A DNA stretch of 64,000 nt from Pseudeuparius sepicola. Lineage: Eukaryota > Arthropoda > Insecta > Coleoptera > Anthribidae. The position numbers and the translations under genes are program-made. The DNA is taken from positions 44,701,223-44,765,222 of the forward strand of contig OY987303.1 in assembly GCA_963920635.1 (NCBI GenBank), written 5' to 3'. Under the pieces are notes generated by a model. It saw only the letters and a program-made list of their open reading frames with translations, was not told the origin of the DNA and searched no databases. The stretch's first letter is position 1. Each line of letters opens with the position of its first letter. Below, piece after piece: positions 44,601 to 52,145 of the stretch.

Positions 44601-47600
44601 GGGTTAAATTTTTAGAACCGCAGTCTGGTTTCTGCATAGCATTTAACATGTTCGACACCGATGGAAATGAAAAAGTTGACAAGACAGAGTTTCTTGTTGT
44701 GAGTATTCGTATTATAGATACCTACACTATTTATTACAGGATATTTCTAGTATCTATTTCCCCACCTAGTTGTCTCCTTGTTATAAAGGTCTAGTTCGGT
44801 CCTGCCGGACCTTCTAGGTGTTTATAGTCGCCTTCGCTTCTCAAAAAATGTAGTATGTATGTAACTCTTTTGTTTGGTCACGGCTAGCAGGCGCAGTTTT
44901 CGATATTTAAAGTCAAAATTTCGCCTTGGGCCGCAAAAAATATGTGCCACATCGCTATTGAAGCGCACCAGAAGCAGAAAAGCCGTTCCGCCGTTTGAGC
45001 CATTTTCCGATTTGGTACGCGTCGGGGAGGGACTCGAATTTGGCGCGCTGATCAAGTAAAAGTAAAGTCCCTATACTAAAATCGAGCAACTCTGGCGTAA
45101 ACAAGAGCACGTGCGTTGAGATATTCGCCAGTGCCGCACTGAGGCACGACCTTTATTTAATTTTAGCTTTACAATTGTTTACATAAAAATATTCCGGAAA
45201 AAAATTATTGGCTTAATTAAAATGGTTCAAAACATCGATAAAATTATTTGTGGCAGTGTCTAACATAGCTGAAAACAACAAGATAAAACCGCGTAAATTT
45301 ACTGTTGCGATCGGTTACGTCCCTGTTGCCAAGCGCGCCGAACACGTGCTTTTATTTACGCCAGGCGTAATAATTGCTCGATTTTATAGTTATAGAAATC
45401 GATCGAGGTATCTGCAAAAGAAAATGGTTACTTTTGTTTTGTTTCCTTTTGTGGGAATTTCTTTAATTTTCTGGCAGCTTGGGCTTTTACTTGAGTATTC
45501 ACGCGGCGAACAGGTAATAATTGCGCGATGGCGATAGGTTATTGCTTTTTCTGTACCTATTATTATATGGGGGATTGTCAAAAAGTTATTAAAAAAACAA
45601 GACTTTTATCATGGAATGTTAGTAATGACTATACGGGGAGTAGCAAAAAATGGTCAGTTCTTATTTCCATCTTCCGGTTTGACTGGAAGTGCACAGAAAA
45701 AAATACTTTTGTTTTTTCAATTACTTGTTAGTATTTGGTCGCTTTTCCATTGCTTTAAATATATCTGTAATGGGTGCAAATCTATGTTATCCAAACAATA
45801 TATAATCTCTATTTTCACGAAATTACTGATGAACCAATAAATTTCAAATAGTTAAAATTTAGGCTAAAAAGATGTATTGTCACTTCGATACTAAAATTAG
45901 CATTGAATCAATGAAGTATAGTATTGGTTTTTGATATGTCTTATATTTTATTTAAATAAGCCATATAATTAGTTGTATGAACAAGAACAAAATAATTCTT
46001 GAAATAACATATTATGTCATAATTATGATTAAATAAAACCTCATTTTGTCTAAAGCCCAATTTTTATACAATCAATAAATCATGTTTTTATACAATTTCT
46101 AAATGATATTTAAGAAATTATTATTAATATTCCTGTCAAATACAAGTTTTATTAAATCAAGTGCGTTTTACTCCCCTGAACTAATACTCCTATCGCGCGA
46201 AGATAGCAATATCTTTGACGTTACGTTGGTGAAGGAGAAAACTTTGATCTGCAATGAAATAGAAATTTTGAAAAAGACATTAAAGAAACTTGAAAGCTTT
46301 TGCAACAACAAATTTGTGTCTTAGAAGACCAGATATAAACAATAATGTTGGCTTTGAAGAAAATCTTGCTTTTAAATTGTTTCTAACTACACACCAAGTT
46401 GACATTGCTTAAAAAAATCTAAAGCACGTTGGACACAAGATGAATTATTGTCTAGAGCTTTTACTCTTAGGTATTTTAGTAAACGAAACGAGCCTTTATC
46501 TATCCGAGAGAAACTCGGCATTATCCTCTGCCCGCACTAGTACCATTGCATCAAGGGGCTGTGCCACAAAGACGTATCTCATAATACCAATACCATTCGA
46601 GAGTTATCGCAAAGGAGCACATATACATTATAAAAATTATTTTGTATTGTATTATACATTATTATGAACTTATAGTGGATACCACGAATCTTGATCACTG
46701 CGTCACAATCAGTGGCGGATCTACGGGGGGGGGGGGCTATAGCCCCATGGCTTAATACCGTAAGGTAGGCACTTAAAAAATATGTCTGGCAATCTGGCAA
46801 TACTGCTGATACAGCTCTTGAGTAAGTGGGTGGGCTTGCGCGGAAATAAACTCAATAAGCAATTGACGCCCATGAAGTGGTTAATAGTTTTTGCAAAATG
46901 ATGCCTCGTCCTATAGAAATGTCTAAATGGGATTAGTAAATATATTAGTATTAATAGTACTGTATTTTTCTTTAAATCGGCAGTACTGTCCCAAAATCGT
47001 CATTAACAGCTTAGAAATCGGCACTGAAGTAATTAGCCCATTATTGTACGATTTTTTCAATAAGTAGAAGTAGGCCTTGGCGAGATGTAAACATCAAACG
47101 TCAGACGCGGAGCCATCGCCCGTCAAAAGTGACAAAATATTCAAAACCCGGCCAATAAAGGCCCATTTAACTATTCGTACACATTGCAAAATTGTTACCT
47201 ATAGCAGCGCAATCTATCAGTATAAATATTTTAGTAGGTTTGAATATCAATAGATTTATTATGGACGCTGCACAACAAGCAGCAGTTTGGTTTTCTGTTC
47301 GAAGCCGCCGTGTCTTTGTCATACTTGACCTAGGTAGAGCGATCGTCAAAGTCAAGCAACGCCGCGCGTTGTCGGTTCATGGACGGGTGATACCTTATTA
47401 TTATTTTCTTGCCTAATAAAACATTTTTTTTCTGATTTCAAAAAAATAGTTATTTATGTACCAAGGCACTGAAGTTCAACTTTTTGGCAGAGGCCTCGGC
47501 AACTAAATTCCACATGAGTCATAAAAAGAACTTCAGTGCCGAGGTACATATTATATGATTCTTTAATATTATTATTTATGTCAAACATAAGTAGCTATCA

Positions 47601-50600
47601 TATCACAGTTTTTTTCTTCCATCACAGATTAAAGAAGCCATAGATAGTCAGAAGCATTGTTGAAACCATCCGCAGAAAATTCCGCTACACCAACTTTGAA
47701 TCTTTAATTTTGGAGCGAAAACAAATTAAATCGATAGATTGTAATGTCTTACAACTCTTAGGACTCGATACTAAGTTGAGTTATAGGCATTTTATTTAGT
47801 TATTAAATTTTATGCAAAATATTTGGTGTAGCGTGTGGAAATTTCAACAATAGTTCTGACAGTCTATGTGTAGCTTTGTCTATGCGCCATTAATAATTAA
47901 TTTCAAGAAAATATATTGCTTTTAGTATCACCCCGAAAAATATTTTAATATTGGGTACCTATAAAAATATAAACCCTACTTATATTTTCTGTTTTGCCAT
48001 AAAAATTATATTGTATGTGGGAAAATAATCATACTCCCTAATTTCGTATATTTAACACGTTTCAAGTGTAAAAAAAACATGATAAACAATAGTCTCTGGT
48101 AATTTTCAAATTCATTTTCTGAAAATTTAACGGGCAACTCGCTGACGTCATTTCCGCGCATTGCGCGGATTGGTCCAAGAGTTACCATGCAACCTATGCC
48201 TCTAAAGCTGAGCCGCAATAAGTTAATACTTGACAGGAATGCGATGAATGCAGTTCCCCTTCCTCTCTGGAAGTCTATTGGATATTAACGAACTCGTATA
48301 TTTGCTGCGATGCCGGATGAGGGGTTTATTTTATAGCGGATATCTCCAGCACTCTTAAAAATATGTGGTAGGTAACCGGCGTTGCATCTGAGTGCGTGGC
48401 AACGCTGCTTGCCAAGGATCCGCCCCGATGTCTGCCATCGTATGCTAGCCACACACGCCACACGTATATATACAGGGTGAGTTTTTTTCGATGTCCACTA
48501 CGGGGATCTCGGAAACTATCAGAGCTAGAACAAAGGGTAAATGGGGAAAGAATTGCAGTTTTGAATGCTCAATCTAATGCCCCTTTTGGATTTTTTAAAA
48601 AGTTCATGGCTCACTAGATATTTTGAAAAGAGTGATTTTTTGATATTTCATCAGATTTCTGGAGCTCCGTTATTTCTGATTATACAGAAAAACTGTGGAG
48701 ACAAAAATTGTAGATAATTTTGGGTTTAATAAGATAATCTAATAAAATGTTTAATGTTGTTTGTGATTTTAGTGAGCCATGGAATATTTTCATAATTACG
48801 TTCTATTTTATAATAAGACATACTTCAAACTTTCAAATATTTTATTTTTAGCTGGTAACAAAATAAAACAAATATTATCATGTTGGAGCTCTACCACATA
48901 ATTATTTGCCCGTAATAAATTACCTAGATCAGCTCTATCCAAATAGTTGGATAGGGAGAAATAGACCTATTTCCTGGCAGCCCCGTTTGCCCCAATTTGT
49001 CTGTTTTGGATTTATTTTTGTGGGGAACAGTACAAAATAAAGTATGAGACAATTATTGTTGAATTAAGAGCAGCTGTTTTATAGAAGCAATTGCCAGTAT
49101 TGATAGGCGTTCTAGATGCAATATTTGCATAAATAATAATGGTGGATTGTTTGAACACCTTTTTTATTTTAAAAGGTGACCTTTTAAAATAATAAAAATT
49201 TGAATTTGATTTTTTTAATTTTTGTTTTATTTTGTTACATTTTGTTACCAGCTAAAAACATAATATTAGAAAGTTTGAAGTATGTCTAATTATAAAATAG
49301 CACGTAATTATGAAAATATTCCATGGCCGACTATGAAAATTTAAAAAAAAATCAGAAAATTAGCCTTAGCTCTTTTATTTTTTATAATAACTATGCCGAG
49401 TATTATATTTTTGGAAAGCTCAAAAAATGGCCGATATGAGAAGGCCACAGCGAACTATGATTTACACTTAACAAAACACAAGTTTATGTCATATCTCAAA
49501 AATCACAAACAACATAAAAAATTGGATCAGATTATCTTATTACGCCCAAAATTATCTAAAATTGTTGTCTCTCCAGTTTTTCTCTATAATCAGAAATAAC
49601 GGAGCTACAGAGATCTGATGAAATAGCAAAAAAATCACACTTTTCAAAATATCCAGGGAGCCATGAACTTTTTTAAAAATCCAAAAGGGGCATTAGATTG
49701 AGCATACAAAACTGCAATTCTTTCCCCATTTAACCTTTATTATAGCTCTGCTAGTTTCCGAGATCCCCATAGTGGGCATCGAAACAAATTGGTAATGAAA
49801 GCTATTCCTTTTAAGAAGTGATAAGGGACCTCATTTGAAGTTCATTGACCCCTATAATGCATTATACGAAAGGTAATGGTTTTTGAGTTATTTCAGTTTT
49901 TCTGTTTTTCAAAATTTCGCTGTCCCGTACCACTAATTGTAGAGATTTTTGAAAAGCCTAGCAAGTTTTCCAAATTATGTCTATATTCCTCCATTTAGAG
50001 TACACTAATAGTACACATTATGTAGGAAAACGATTGGAAAAAATTCGCTCAGATAAAAATGGGACGGCTAAAACCGAAGATTAATCTCAAAAAAATTTAC
50101 TCAATTGCGCACATGTTATTATAATATTATTATGGTTATAAATTATATATGTTAACTTACAATTTTCCTTTAATCTCATAGTTGGAGAAAATTATTAGTC
50201 GCATATGGAGAGAGAAAGGGAACATGGTAAAGTCCACCCCGGGCCCACAAGAGCGATTTGTAAACGACGAACAAGGACTACAGAAACAGCATACAGTCAA
50301 TACTACCCTTATAGTCCATCTCTTTGGACCCAGTGGAGAACGTGATTTAGATTTTGAGGATTTTGAGAAGTTCATGCTTAATTTGCAGAGGGAAATATTA
50401 GAATTTGAATTCACTGAATATTCGAAGGGGCAACCAACGATTTCTGAACTGGATTTTGCGAATATTCTACTTAGATACACATCTCTGGATGCGAATAAAT
50501 ATGACGTCTATTTGGACAGGGTACTAGACCGAACTAAAGCCTCAAAAGGTATAACGTTTGAGGAATATTATGTATTCTGTCAGTTCCTAAACAATTTGGA

Positions 50601-51003
50601 GGACTTCACCGTCGCAATGAGGATGTTGTCCTCCTCGAAAAATCAATTAATATCGAAAGGTATGTTTAAATCACTTAAGGTATTCCACCAAGTTGTGACA
50701 GCTAAATCTTATTCTTTATTAATCTTGTTTTGTAAAATCCAAAGTTTTACGAAGAACAATAATTATTCTGTTTCAGATGAATTTCACAGAGCCGTAAAAG
50801 TGTGCACGGGTACTAATTTGAGTGAGGATTTGATTCAGACAGTATTTGCCATATTCGATGCCGATGGAGATGGAAACTTGAGTTACGATGAATTCATTGC
50901 TATAATGAAAGATCGTTTGAAGAGAGGATTCAAATCATACGCTGATAACAAGAGAAGGAGAGCATTTAAAACTTGTATTAAACACGAAATGAACTTCTCC
51001 TAA
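24402..51003 (+). CDS. MICU3: MICU3-type mitochondrial calcium uptake protein
   Basis: The one clear host gene. MICU proteins sit in the mitochondrial intermembrane space and gate the calcium uniporter (MCU) through EF-hand sensing. The exons are 24402-24581, 44200-44344, 44406-44564, 44616-44698, 50182-50659 and 50777-51003. All have GT/AG ends, phases are compatible and the total is 423 codons plus TAA. The N-terminus is basic with a hydrophobic run (GLLLYVVSGGVALYGVF), a likely presequence and anchor. TSREKRF, FASVEYDGQ.YMTP and the EF-hand DTDGNEKVDKTE match MICU3 rather than MICU1. The second EF-hand is DADGDGNLSYDE. Both loops are canonical. An extra small exon in intron 1 cannot be excluded. 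Confidence 0.88.
24582..25319. other. Start of MICU3 intron 1, no feature seen
   Basis: No gene or repeat is recognised until the foldback at 25320, apart from an isolated TACAGGGTG terminus-like motif near 25242. Confidence 0.35.
25320..26791. mobile_element. Long foldback element, family X copy 1
   Basis: Arms of roughly 600-700 bp. 25320-25440 (with CCATTTAGCGACTCTTTGC and CGACGCTAGGCGTTGC) is inverted at 26660-26791. 25500-25700 (with ATTTTATCTTTGGGGATATT and AATCCAGGACCGGCTA) is inverted at 26370-26600. The inner 25795-25950 is inverted at 26190-26330. Sequence is shared with the element at 36961-38151 (GGTCAACAGGAC, AATCCAGG.CCGGCT). No coding capacity; the open frames inside are chance. 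Confidence 0.75.
26880..27780. other. Stretch with a 45-bp inverted repeat
   Basis: GAAATAACCAAGGATAGAGG near 26990-27012 has its inverse near 27614-27636, with flanking similarity (GGCTCCTA). The interior is unrecognised, GC-rich at 27310-27370. Possibly an old MITE with a duplicated centre. No gene seen. Confidence 0.4.
27795..28180 (+). pseudogene. Transposon-type helix-turn-helix (DUF4817-like) fragment
   Basis: Starts near MPVIYTT (27795). After frame changes it reads FPDRPVPDCSRISRIVHRFE, then SSRHISDEVGISSSTVRAIL. The pattern (an RFP.R..P....I..I..R..E.G block followed by a second HTH with STVR.IL) matches the double helix-turn-helix of mariner-like elements common in insects. The catalytic domain is absent. 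Confidence 0.5.
28800..29510. other. AT-rich spacer within the THAP relic
   Basis: Nothing is recognised; it behaves as an intron between exon-like segments. A minus-strand open frame at 28942-29250 has no support. Confidence 0.35.
29740..29795. repeat. Scrap of the hAT-like MITE terminus in a hairpin
   Basis: GTGGAACTATATTTTCTGTG (29766-29785) equals one end of the 34457 element. It is bracketed by AATATAGCAT and its inverse ATGCTATATT, which may be a rearranged insertion remnant. Confidence 0.4.
30180..30803. other. Unassigned intronic stretch
   Basis: No gene or repeat is recognised; AT-rich to about 30480, then mixed composition. Confidence 0.3.
30804..31237. mobile_element. MITE with 24-bp inverted ends
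   Basis: CAATGACGTCAGAACCTATA on the left is inverted at 31213-31237. Just outside lie CATGATACCA-type segments on both sides. The interior is GC-richer, with an unsupported open frame (30846-31082). Superfamily unclear. Confidence 0.5.
31735..32280. mobile_element. Degraded family X foldback, copy 3
   Basis: Blocks GCCTTTAAAATTCCTATT.TGTC, ACACCCTGTACAATGGAATT and CCGTGGATTTGCAT correspond to the ends of the elements at 25320 and 36961. The two halves are only partly complementary. Non-coding. Confidence 0.55.
32454..32641. repeat. Near-perfect hairpin, 188 bp
   Basis: GGTCAATACAAATTTTAATC is inverted at the far end, and the arms continue almost unbroken to a short loop near 32535-32560 (CTTTTTGTGC). 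A young palindromic element or foldback end. Confidence 0.8.
33160..33432. repeat. Palindromic element, about 270 bp
   Basis: AACAGTAAACTTGTTAAACA is inverted at 33407-33430. Inner blocks (GATAGGTTTGGA.GCCTT, CTTTTCAAACAAG.GTGTTCC) are inverted as well. Non-coding. Confidence 0.7.
33600..34082. repeat. Palindromic element, about 480 bp
   Basis: AAAAAAGTATGTAGTAGGGA is inverted at 34055-34078. GGAATGAATTTATTCCTTCAT and a 40-bp block around TACATTATAAAAATGTTATA are inverted too. Arms of about 190 bp. Confidence 0.7.
34457..34717. mobile_element. hAT-like MITE, copy 2 (261 bp)
   Basis: Same family as 3423-3681, in the opposite orientation; blocks such as TGGACTCCAA and GCATTTGGAAAATATTAAGC are shared. 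The flanks CTGTGATC (34449-34456) and TTGTGATC (34718-34725) form a 7/8 target duplication. Confidence 0.7.
35416..35590. repeat. (ATAC)n microsatellite
   Basis: An almost pure tetranucleotide tract of about 150 bp with a degenerate tail. It is the right-hand continuation of the shorter tract at 31455-31473, split by the hAT-type element. The long open frames here are repeat artefacts. Confidence 0.95.
35591..36960. other. Unassigned intronic stretch
   Basis: AT-rich, with no gene or clear repeat recognised. A CAGGCATGCTACAGGG segment near 36530 is not explained. Confidence 0.35.
36961..38151. mobile_element. Long foldback element, family X copy 2
   Basis: Inverted ends TACAGGGTGTCCAACTTTAA and their counterpart at 38132-38151, flanked by TA. 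The arms run about 450 bp on each side and share internal blocks with 25320-26791. The centre contains a short unique part near 37400-37640. No transposase. Open frames in it run through the arms on both strands and are artefacts. Confidence 0.75.
38160..38295 (+). repeat. Left part of a dispersed repeat (split copy)
   Basis: Similar in the same orientation to 47636-47770 (GCGTTGTTGAAA.CATC, TTTAATTTTG.A.CGAAAA). The rest of the repeat continues only after 43800. Confidence 0.5.
38296..38650. other. Unassigned stretch before the TAA tract
   Basis: No gene is seen. A GC-richer segment (38500-38640) lies just before the TAA repeat and may be target DNA of the Jockey-like insertion. Confidence 0.3.
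38651..42264 (+). mobile_element. Dong-like (R4 clade) non-LTR retrotransposon in (TAA)n
   Basis: The element occupies 38684-42237 between two TAA tracts (38651-38683 and 42236-42264). Insertion into TAA repeats is characteristic of Dong elements of the R4 clade, which use a restriction-enzyme-like endonuclease. Coding runs from about 38685 to 42119, followed by a short 3' UTR with ATCCGGGATACCCGGGAT. It looks nearly full length and young; see the ORF entry for its break. Confidence 0.75.
38685..42119 (+). pseudogene. Dong-like reverse transcriptase/endonuclease ORF, one break
   Basis: A single polyprotein split in two frames (to 41173 and from about 41085). The apparent Asn-rich start is the TAA tract read in frame, so the true start is uncertain. 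The N-terminal part has a Myb-like segment (RRRMKWTVSMNESIMRIFY). The reverse transcriptase shows KYRPITCLPTLYK, DYKKAFDSV, RGIFQGDSLSP and the catalytic LLYMDDLKL. The second frame has a C-x3-C-x7-H-x4-C zinc motif (CRYRC...H....C) and the endonuclease signature RPDLIIVD...TLIDVAIP with a following EKI.KY. A frameshifting deletion near 41085 removes part of the linker before LPRQLGGRGLADL. One lesion only. Confidence 0.85.
42260..43095 (+). mobile_element. hAT-type element, internally deleted
   Basis: Inverted ends AGGGTGGAATATATGCA and its counterpart TGCATATATTCCGCCCT are flanked by TTAA (42260-42263, 43092-43095). The TTAA lies within TAA repeats, so the target duplication cannot be read with certainty. 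Both ends are rich in TGCATATTTGCAT-like subterminal motifs. A hAT transposase remnant inside argues for hAT over piggyBac. Confidence 0.65.
42585..42871 (+). pseudogene. hAT transposase C-terminal remnant
   Basis: One frame, 42686-42871, reads KYCPITSADVERSFSIYKHI and then TDRR..FLLENFE. This is the conserved hAT C-terminal (dimerisation/RNase-H end) block P..SA..ERSFS.Y. Upstream traces to 42585 are in a broken frame. Most of the enzyme is deleted. Confidence 0.7.
43096..43795 (-). mobile_element. Jockey-like non-LTR element, 5'-truncated
   Basis: On the minus strand the C-terminal part of a reverse transcriptase is visible: YVRSKLEYGSLVWCPYYSNR, then RIASISFLWKLLHGEIDSP, in two frames. 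A 3' UTR ends GGGCAAATAAAGGCT with an (ATT)n tail that forms the TAA tract on the plus strand. Only about 700 bp of the 3' end remain. It provides the TAA tract used by its neighbours. Confidence 0.7.
43800..44199. other. End of intron 1, right part of a dispersed repeat
   Basis: 43800-43945 resembles 47770-47905 (ATGCAAAATATT, GTGGAAATTTCAACAA.GGTTCT) and completes the repeat begun at 38160. The rest, up to the acceptor of exon 2, shows nothing recognisable. Confidence 0.45.
44200..44344 (+). CDS. MICU3: MICU3 exon 2
   Basis: Acceptor GATGAAG/ATTGGC after a pyrimidine-rich tract. Reads IGKDEGRKMVKLTSREKRF and then FASVEYDGQIYMTPIDFLE. Ends AGAC/GTGAGA, leaving one base. The TSREKRF...YMTP block is diagnostic of MICU3 proteins. 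Confidence 0.85.
44406..44564 (+). CDS. MICU3: MICU3 exon 3
   Basis: Acceptor TTTTTTAG/CCCGCTT. The phase-1 junction gives the RPRLKRKVL motif, then GSKRLFRTLGDIGIVSYTEY and LFLQSILT. Donor ACAA/GTAAGT. Conserved up to the junction. Confidence 0.88.
44616..44698 (+). CDS. MICU3: MICU3 exon 4 (first EF-hand)
   Basis: Acceptor TTTTTAG/AACCG. Reads KPQSGFCIAFNMFDTDGNEK and on to KTEFLV, with calcium-binding loop positions D-x-D-x-N...V-D..E. Donor TTGTT/GTGAGT, phase 0. The preceding intron is only 51 bp. Confidence 0.9.
44699..44994. other. Start of MICU3 intron 4
   Basis: No feature is recognised before the dispersed repeat at 44995. Confidence 0.3.
44995..45550 (+). repeat. Dispersed repeat Z, copy 1
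   Basis: Closely similar in the same orientation to 55190-55705, from GAGCCATTTTCCGATTTGG to GCGATGG/TAGG. Contains inverted ends (TAAAATCGAGCAACTCTGGC and the inverse near 45352-45386) around about 310 bp, so at least part is a MITE. No coding; probably a non-autonomous transposon. Confidence 0.65.
45551..46129. other. Unassigned intronic stretch
   Basis: AT-rich; no gene or repeat is recognised. Confidence 0.35.
46130..46600 (+). pseudogene. P-element/THAP9-like transposase relic no. 2
   Basis: A coiled-coil frame (NEIEILKKTLKKLESFCNNK) ends at 46324. After stops and frame changes comes KSKARWTQDEL, then AFTLRYFSKR, then IREKLG near 46410-46515. These blocks equal those of the P transposase at 14687-16752 (KTKAKWTPDELSMAFTIRYL). 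Only the region between the leucine zipper and the catalytic core remains. No THAP domain seen. Confidence 0.6.
46601..47454. other. Unassigned intronic stretch
   Basis: Contains a poly-G tract after CAGTGGCGGATCTAC (46710-46737) and a 74-codon frame starting MDAAQQAAVWFSVRSRR (47261 in-frame ATG) with no recognised domain. No other feature seen. Confidence 0.35.
47455..47553. repeat. Small hairpin element, about 99 bp
   Basis: TATGTACCAAGGCACTGAAG at the left is inverted as CTTCAGTGCCGAGGTACATA at the right, with a short centre. Probably a tiny foldback MITE. Confidence 0.7.
47636..47905 (+). repeat. Uninterrupted copy of a dispersed repeat
   Basis: Its left half resembles 38160-38295 and its right half 43800-43945, all in the same orientation. 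The copy here is continuous, so it serves as the empty-site reference for the 5.5-kb insertion stack in intron 1. Confidence 0.5.
47906..48471. other. Unassigned intronic stretch
   Basis: Nothing is recognised. A short palindrome GCGCATTGCGCG lies near 48153. Confidence 0.3.
48472..49795. mobile_element. Foldback element with a transposase scrap in its centre
   Basis: Arms of about 400 bp: TTCGATGTCCACTACGGGGA at the left and the inverse near 49765-49785, continuing through TTGCAGTTTTGAATGCTCAA and CGTTATTTCTGATTATA. The left end bears TACAGGGTG. The centre, 48940-49165, holds a mariner-type transposase remnant. Long arms plus a gene scrap suggest a foldback that captured or grew from a mariner-like element. 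Confidence 0.7.
48940..49165 (+). pseudogene. Mariner-type transposase C-terminal scrap
   Basis: A broken frame reads FPGSPVCPNLSVLDLFLWGT, then a VYETIIVELRAAV-like stretch. This matches W.PRSPDL.PLDFFLWG...VY of the last catalytic region of mariner/IS630 transposases. Stops are present. Confidence 0.5.
49796..50181. other. End of MICU3 intron 4
   Basis: No feature is seen before the exon 5 acceptor (TTTAATCTCATAG). Confidence 0.35.
50182..50659 (+). CDS. MICU3: MICU3 exon 5
   Basis: Begins in phase 0 with LEKIISRIWREKG directly after the exon 4 end FLV. Holds the linker, TVNTTLIVHLFGPSGERDLD, FEDFEKFMLNLQREILEFEF, the LLRYTSLD block and ITFEEYYVFCQFLNNLEDF. Donor AAAG/GTATGT leaves one base. 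The linker before HTV is shorter than in vertebrate MICU3, as I would expect in insects. Confidence 0.9.
50777..51003 (+). CDS. MICU3: MICU3 exon 6 (second EF-hand, stop)
   Basis: Acceptor TCTGTTTCAG/ATGAATTT after a 117-bp intron. Reads DEFHRAVKVCTGTNLSEDLI, then the EF-hand loop DADGDGNLSYDE and EFIAIMKDRLKRGFKSYA. TAA at 51001-51003. The unspliced frame also stays open across the intron, which can mislead gene callers. Confidence 0.92.
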
Positions 51004-51050
51004 GCCCAAAGTTGTGTGATCTTTGTGTATTGATTGAATTAATTATTAAT

Positions 51051-51056
51051 AATAAA
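51051..51056 (+). terminator. Polyadenylation signal of MICU3
   Basis: AATAAA 48 bases after the stop codon, the first such hexamer downstream. A GT-rich stretch follows near 51070-51110. This would give a very short 3' UTR. Confidence 0.6.
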
Positions 51057-51944
51057 AGCGGTTTTGCAGTGGGATGTGAGAACGGGGTTTTATCTATAGT
51101 TGCCACTTTGTTGTTGCATCACTGATCACTGCTATAAGTATAATTATTTATTGCTCTATGGACTTTTTTACCAACCTTTTTGAGTGATAATTATTGCATT
51201 TATTATTAATAGGTATTAGCAGGTTTAACAATAAAGCTAAAAAATAATCAAGTTTCTAGTTTTAGAAATGTTGTATTATGAAACATAAGTTGTTGATAAG
51301 ACTGGACAGGAGATGTAATACGAATGAAACAAAAAAAAATGGAATTAACATTGATAGAACTGTCCAATCTAGTTTTATATAATATAAAATAGGCAAAAGT
51401 TATACAGGGTGTTTCGTAATGATGTGCAAGTATTTAGAGGAAGTGTTCTACAGGTAGTTTGAAGGGGTCATGTCATGTAAAATTTTTCGAATTAAGGCTC
51501 CCCCCGCAAAGTCATTCCAGCCTTAAGAGGGACAAAATAATATCGTAGCTGATAAAATTATTTAATGCTGCTATATTTTTCCATTTTCATTAAAATCGTT
51601 GTTCTTTTGTATTTTTAGAACTCATTTTAATAAAAATTCCAAATACCAAATTTTCAAATTTGAATTTTATTCACATCTGAAAATATTGTTTATTATTCAA
51701 GTTTCAAGGACTTTCACTGTCGATAAAGTATTCTGCCGCGCTTGATTGACAATTTATTCTTTAACTTATGGAGTAGGCAACATGGATGTTTCTAAGAAAC
51801 TACCTACCTAATAGCATCTAATAGGTAGTACCCTTGTTTATGAGATAAACAAGGGTAGTACCTATGATAAACCCCGATTACTGTAAGAATTCACAATTTT
51901 GTCAGATGTCGTTCTTCACAAAGTCTCAAAGAATTTTCTGTAAT
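51057..51944. other. Region downstream of MICU3
   Basis: No gene is seen. A TACAGGGTGTTTCG terminus-like motif lies at about 51401, but no matching partner was found. AT-rich otherwise. Confidence 0.35.
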
Positions 51945-52145
51945 TTATCGTATGTAATATCACAAGTGCCGGAAATTTTATCGATAATTTTTTCGAAAGC
52001 CCTATTTTGCCTAGAAAGATAACGAGTATAAATTGGTCTTTTATTTTCTGATAAAATTTGTACGAGTGGTTTTGCTAATGGGCAAAATAGGGCTTGAGAA
52101 TAAAATTATCTAGAAAAATTTCCGGCACGAGTGGTATTTGTCGAG
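51945..52145. repeat. Palindromic element, about 200 bp
   Basis: CACAAGTGCCGGAAATTTTA at the left is inverted near 52105-52140 (TTTCCGGCACGAGTGG). AGCCCTATTTTGCC is inverted at 52080-52095. Non-coding. Confidence 0.6.

Noticed and set aside
44426..44794. A separate 122-residue EF-hand protein
   Set aside because: The frame reads through the intron between MICU3 exons 3 and 4; splice signals give a better fit.
50660..50776. In-frame extension of MICU3 exon 5 through to exon 6
   Set aside because: The stretch is open but has GT...AG ends, low conservation, and breaks the DEFHRAVK junction that the splice restores.
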